From NCBI GenBank assembly GCA_965223775.1, contig OZ245021.1, positions 1,798,001 through 1,862,000 of the forward strand: 64,000 nt of DNA, read 5' to 3'. The stretch is from JAJDXW01 sp965223775. Its GTDB lineage: Bacteria; Pseudomonadota; Gammaproteobacteria; HK1. How positions within the stretch are numbered: the first letter of the stretch is position 1; each line of letters begins with the position of its first letter. The translations under genes were made by a program, and so were the position numbers. Below the pieces are notes generated by a model. The model ran no database searches and had not been told where the DNA came from. It saw only the letters and a program-made list of their open reading frames with translations. This document shows, piece by piece, positions 62,538 to 64,000 of the stretch.

Positions 62538-63914
62538 ATGAGCGGTGGAGAAGTCGTACAGATCATTGGCGCGGTCGTGGACATCGAGTTCCCGCGCGGT
62601 GAAATTCCCAAGATCTATGACGCGCTGAGGCTCGACGAGCAGAACCTCACCCTCGAGGTGCAGCAGCAGCTCGGCGACGGCGTGGTGCGGGCGATCGCGA
62701 TGGGCTCCACCGACGGTCTCCAGCGCGGGGTCCGGGTGTCGAATACGGGCGGCCCCATCTCGGTACCGGTTGGTCCGAAGACGCTGGGGCGGATCGTGGA
62801 CGTGCTCGGAGAGCCGGTCGACGAGGCCGGTGACGTCGGGGCGGAAGAGCACTGGGCGATCCACCGGGAGGCGCCCGGCTTCGCCGACCAGGCGTCCACC
62901 GTGGAGCTGCTGGAGACCGGCATCAAGGTCGTCGATCTCATCTGTCCGTTCGCCAAGGGCGGCAAGGTCGGGCTCTTCGGGGGCGCGGGGGTCGGCAAGA
63001 CCGTCTGCGTGATGGAGCTCATCCGCAACATCGCGATCGAGCACAGCGGCTACTCGGTGTTCGCCGGGGTGGGAGAGCGGACCCGGGAGGGCAACGACCT
63101 CTACCACGAGATGAAGGAAAGTGGGGTCCTCGACAAGGTGGCTCTGGTCTACGGGCAGATGAACGAGCCGCCGGGGAACCGGCTTCGGGTGGCCCTGACC
63201 GGGCTTACCATGGCGGAGTTCTTCCGGGACGAGGGGCGCGACGTCCTGCTCTTCATCGACAACATCTATCGTTATACCCTGGCGGGGGTCGAGGTCTCGG
63301 CCCTGCTCGGGCGCATGCCCTCGGCGGTGGGTTACCAGCCGACCCTGGCCGCGGAGATGGGCGTGCTGCAGGAGCGCATCACCTCGACCCGGACCGGGTC
63401 GATTACCTCCATCCAGGCGGTGTACGTGCCGGCCGACGATCTGACCGATCCGTCGCCGGCCACGACCTTCGCGCACCTCGACGCGACGGTGGTGCTCTCC
63501 CGGCAGATCGCGGAGCTCGGGATCTATCCCGCCGTGGACCCGCTCGATTCCACCAGCCGGCAGCTCGACCCGCAGGTGCTCGGCCAGGAGCATTACGATG
63601 TGACGCGGGCGGTCCAGAGCACCCTGCAACGCTACAAGGAGCTCAAGGACATCATCGCGATCCTGGGCATGGACGAGCTTTCGGACGAGGATCGACTCAC
63701 CGTGTCCCGGGCCCGGAAGCTCGAGCGCTTCCTGTCGCAGCCGTTCTTCGTGGCGGAGGTGTTCACCGGCTCGTCCGGCAAGTACGTGCCGTTGCGCGAG
63801 ACCATCGCCGGGTTCCGGGCCATCGTGGACGGCGAGTACGACCACCTGCCCGAGCAGGCCTTCTACATGGTCGGCGGGATAGAGGAAGCGGTGGAGAAGG
63901 CGAAGACCCTGTGA
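62538..63914 (+). CDS. atpD: ATP synthase F1 subunit beta
   Basis: 458 residues, catalytic subunit. P-loop GGAGVGKTV, catalytic region GERTREGNDLYHEM (Glu), FIDNIYRYTLAGVEVSALLG, DELSDEDRLTV. The start ATG 62538 (MSGGEVVQIIGAVVDIEFP) matches the family; another ATG at 62493 with a stronger AAAGG site would add 15 residues and cannot be excluded. Confidence 0.97.
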   Translation: MSGGEVVQIIGAVVDIEFPRGEIPKIYDALRLDEQNLTLEVQQQLGDGVVRAIAMGSTDGLQRGVRVSNTGGPISVPVGPKTLGRIVDVLGEPVDEAGDVGAEEHWAIHREAPGFADQASTVELLETGIKVVDLICPFAKGGKVGLFGGAGVGKTVCVMELIRNIAIEHSGYSVFAGVGERTREGNDLYHEMKESGVLDKVALVYGQMNEPPGNRLRVALTGLTMAEFFRDEGRDVLLFIDNIYRYTLAGVEVSALLGRMPSAVGYQPTLAAEMGVLQERITSTRTGSITSIQAVYVPADDLTDPSPATTFAHLDATVVLSRQIAELGIYPAVDPLDSTSRQLDPQVLGQEHYDVTRAVQSTLQRYKELKDIIAILGMDELSDEDRLTVSRARKLERFLSQPFFVAEVFTGSSGKYVPLRETIAGFRAIVDGEYDHLPEQAFYMVGGIEEAVEKAKTL

Positions 63915-63951
63915 GCCGGGATACCCGCGAAACCGACGGGAGGGGCAGGCG

Positions 63952-64000
63952 ATGGCGCTGACCACCCGGCTCGACGTCGTGAGCGCCGAGCGCGAGATCT
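63952..64000 (+). CDS. atpC: ATP synthase F1 subunit epsilon, partial
   Basis: ATG at 63952 with GGGAGGGG upstream encodes MALTTRLDVVSAEREI before the window ends, the conserved start of the epsilon subunit (xLDVVSAExEI). The gene position after atpD agrees. Confidence 0.93.
   Translation, partial: MALTTRLDVVSAEREI

Overview
The window is a chromosomal segment of a GC-rich (roughly two-thirds G+C) bacterium. The order mnmG-rsmG-parA-parB followed by atpI-atpB-atpE-atpF-atpH-atpA-atpG-atpD-atpC, the glyQ-glyS-plsC block and the protein sequences point to a Gammaproteobacterium; the genus cannot be told from the sequence alone. Two long genes (methylmalonyl-CoA mutase and an autotransporter) each carry what looks like a one-base frameshift. 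These may be real lesions or assembly errors.

Left part (1-30.6 kb), mostly housekeeping and catabolism. After the tail of a probable PIN toxin and a cyclophilin, an operon encodes methylmalonyl-CoA mutase, propionyl-CoA carboxylase beta and alpha, and the MeaB chaperone. With the methylmalonyl-CoA epimerase at 14.9 kb this completes propionyl-CoA to succinyl-CoA. An intact IS1634-type element (8116-10043, 10-bp terminal repeats, 6-bp target duplication) separates it from a D-amino-acid dehydrogenase, a RidA-fold deaminase-like protein, an SDR, a serine hydrolase, the epimerase, nicotinamidase, a nucleoside hydrolase, plsC, glyS-glyQ, a Uma2 protein, two MFS transporters, a small dimeric-barrel protein, and then mnmG-rsmG-parA-parB.

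Middle part (about 30.6-57.1 kb), an accessory island lying exactly between parB and atpI, which are neighbours in most Gammaproteobacteria. Its left flank is a graveyard: a broken secreted protein, an RtcB fragment, a PQQ-propeller tail, an IS3 remnant, and a secreted-protein gene split by a 173-bp inverted-repeat element with an 8-bp target duplication. A serine recombinase and a Mu/Tn5053-like transposition module (zinc-ribbon protein, DDE transposase, AAA ATPase, small ORF) follow; a full IS3 element has inserted in the last codons of the zinc-ribbon gene. Next comes a betaine-type ABC transporter with a LysR regulator and an amidinotransferase-superfamily enzyme. Surface and defence-type genes follow: an HTH regulator with palindromic sites, an autotransporter, a chimeric beta-solenoid/hydrolase ORF, an outer-membrane barrel, a seven-blade WD40 protein, and a FitAB/VapBC-type toxin-antitoxin pair whose toxin lacks its first catalytic Asp. 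The right edge holds a solo IS3 left end.

Right part (57.15-64 kb): the ATP synthase operon with its own promoter, cut by the window end inside atpC.
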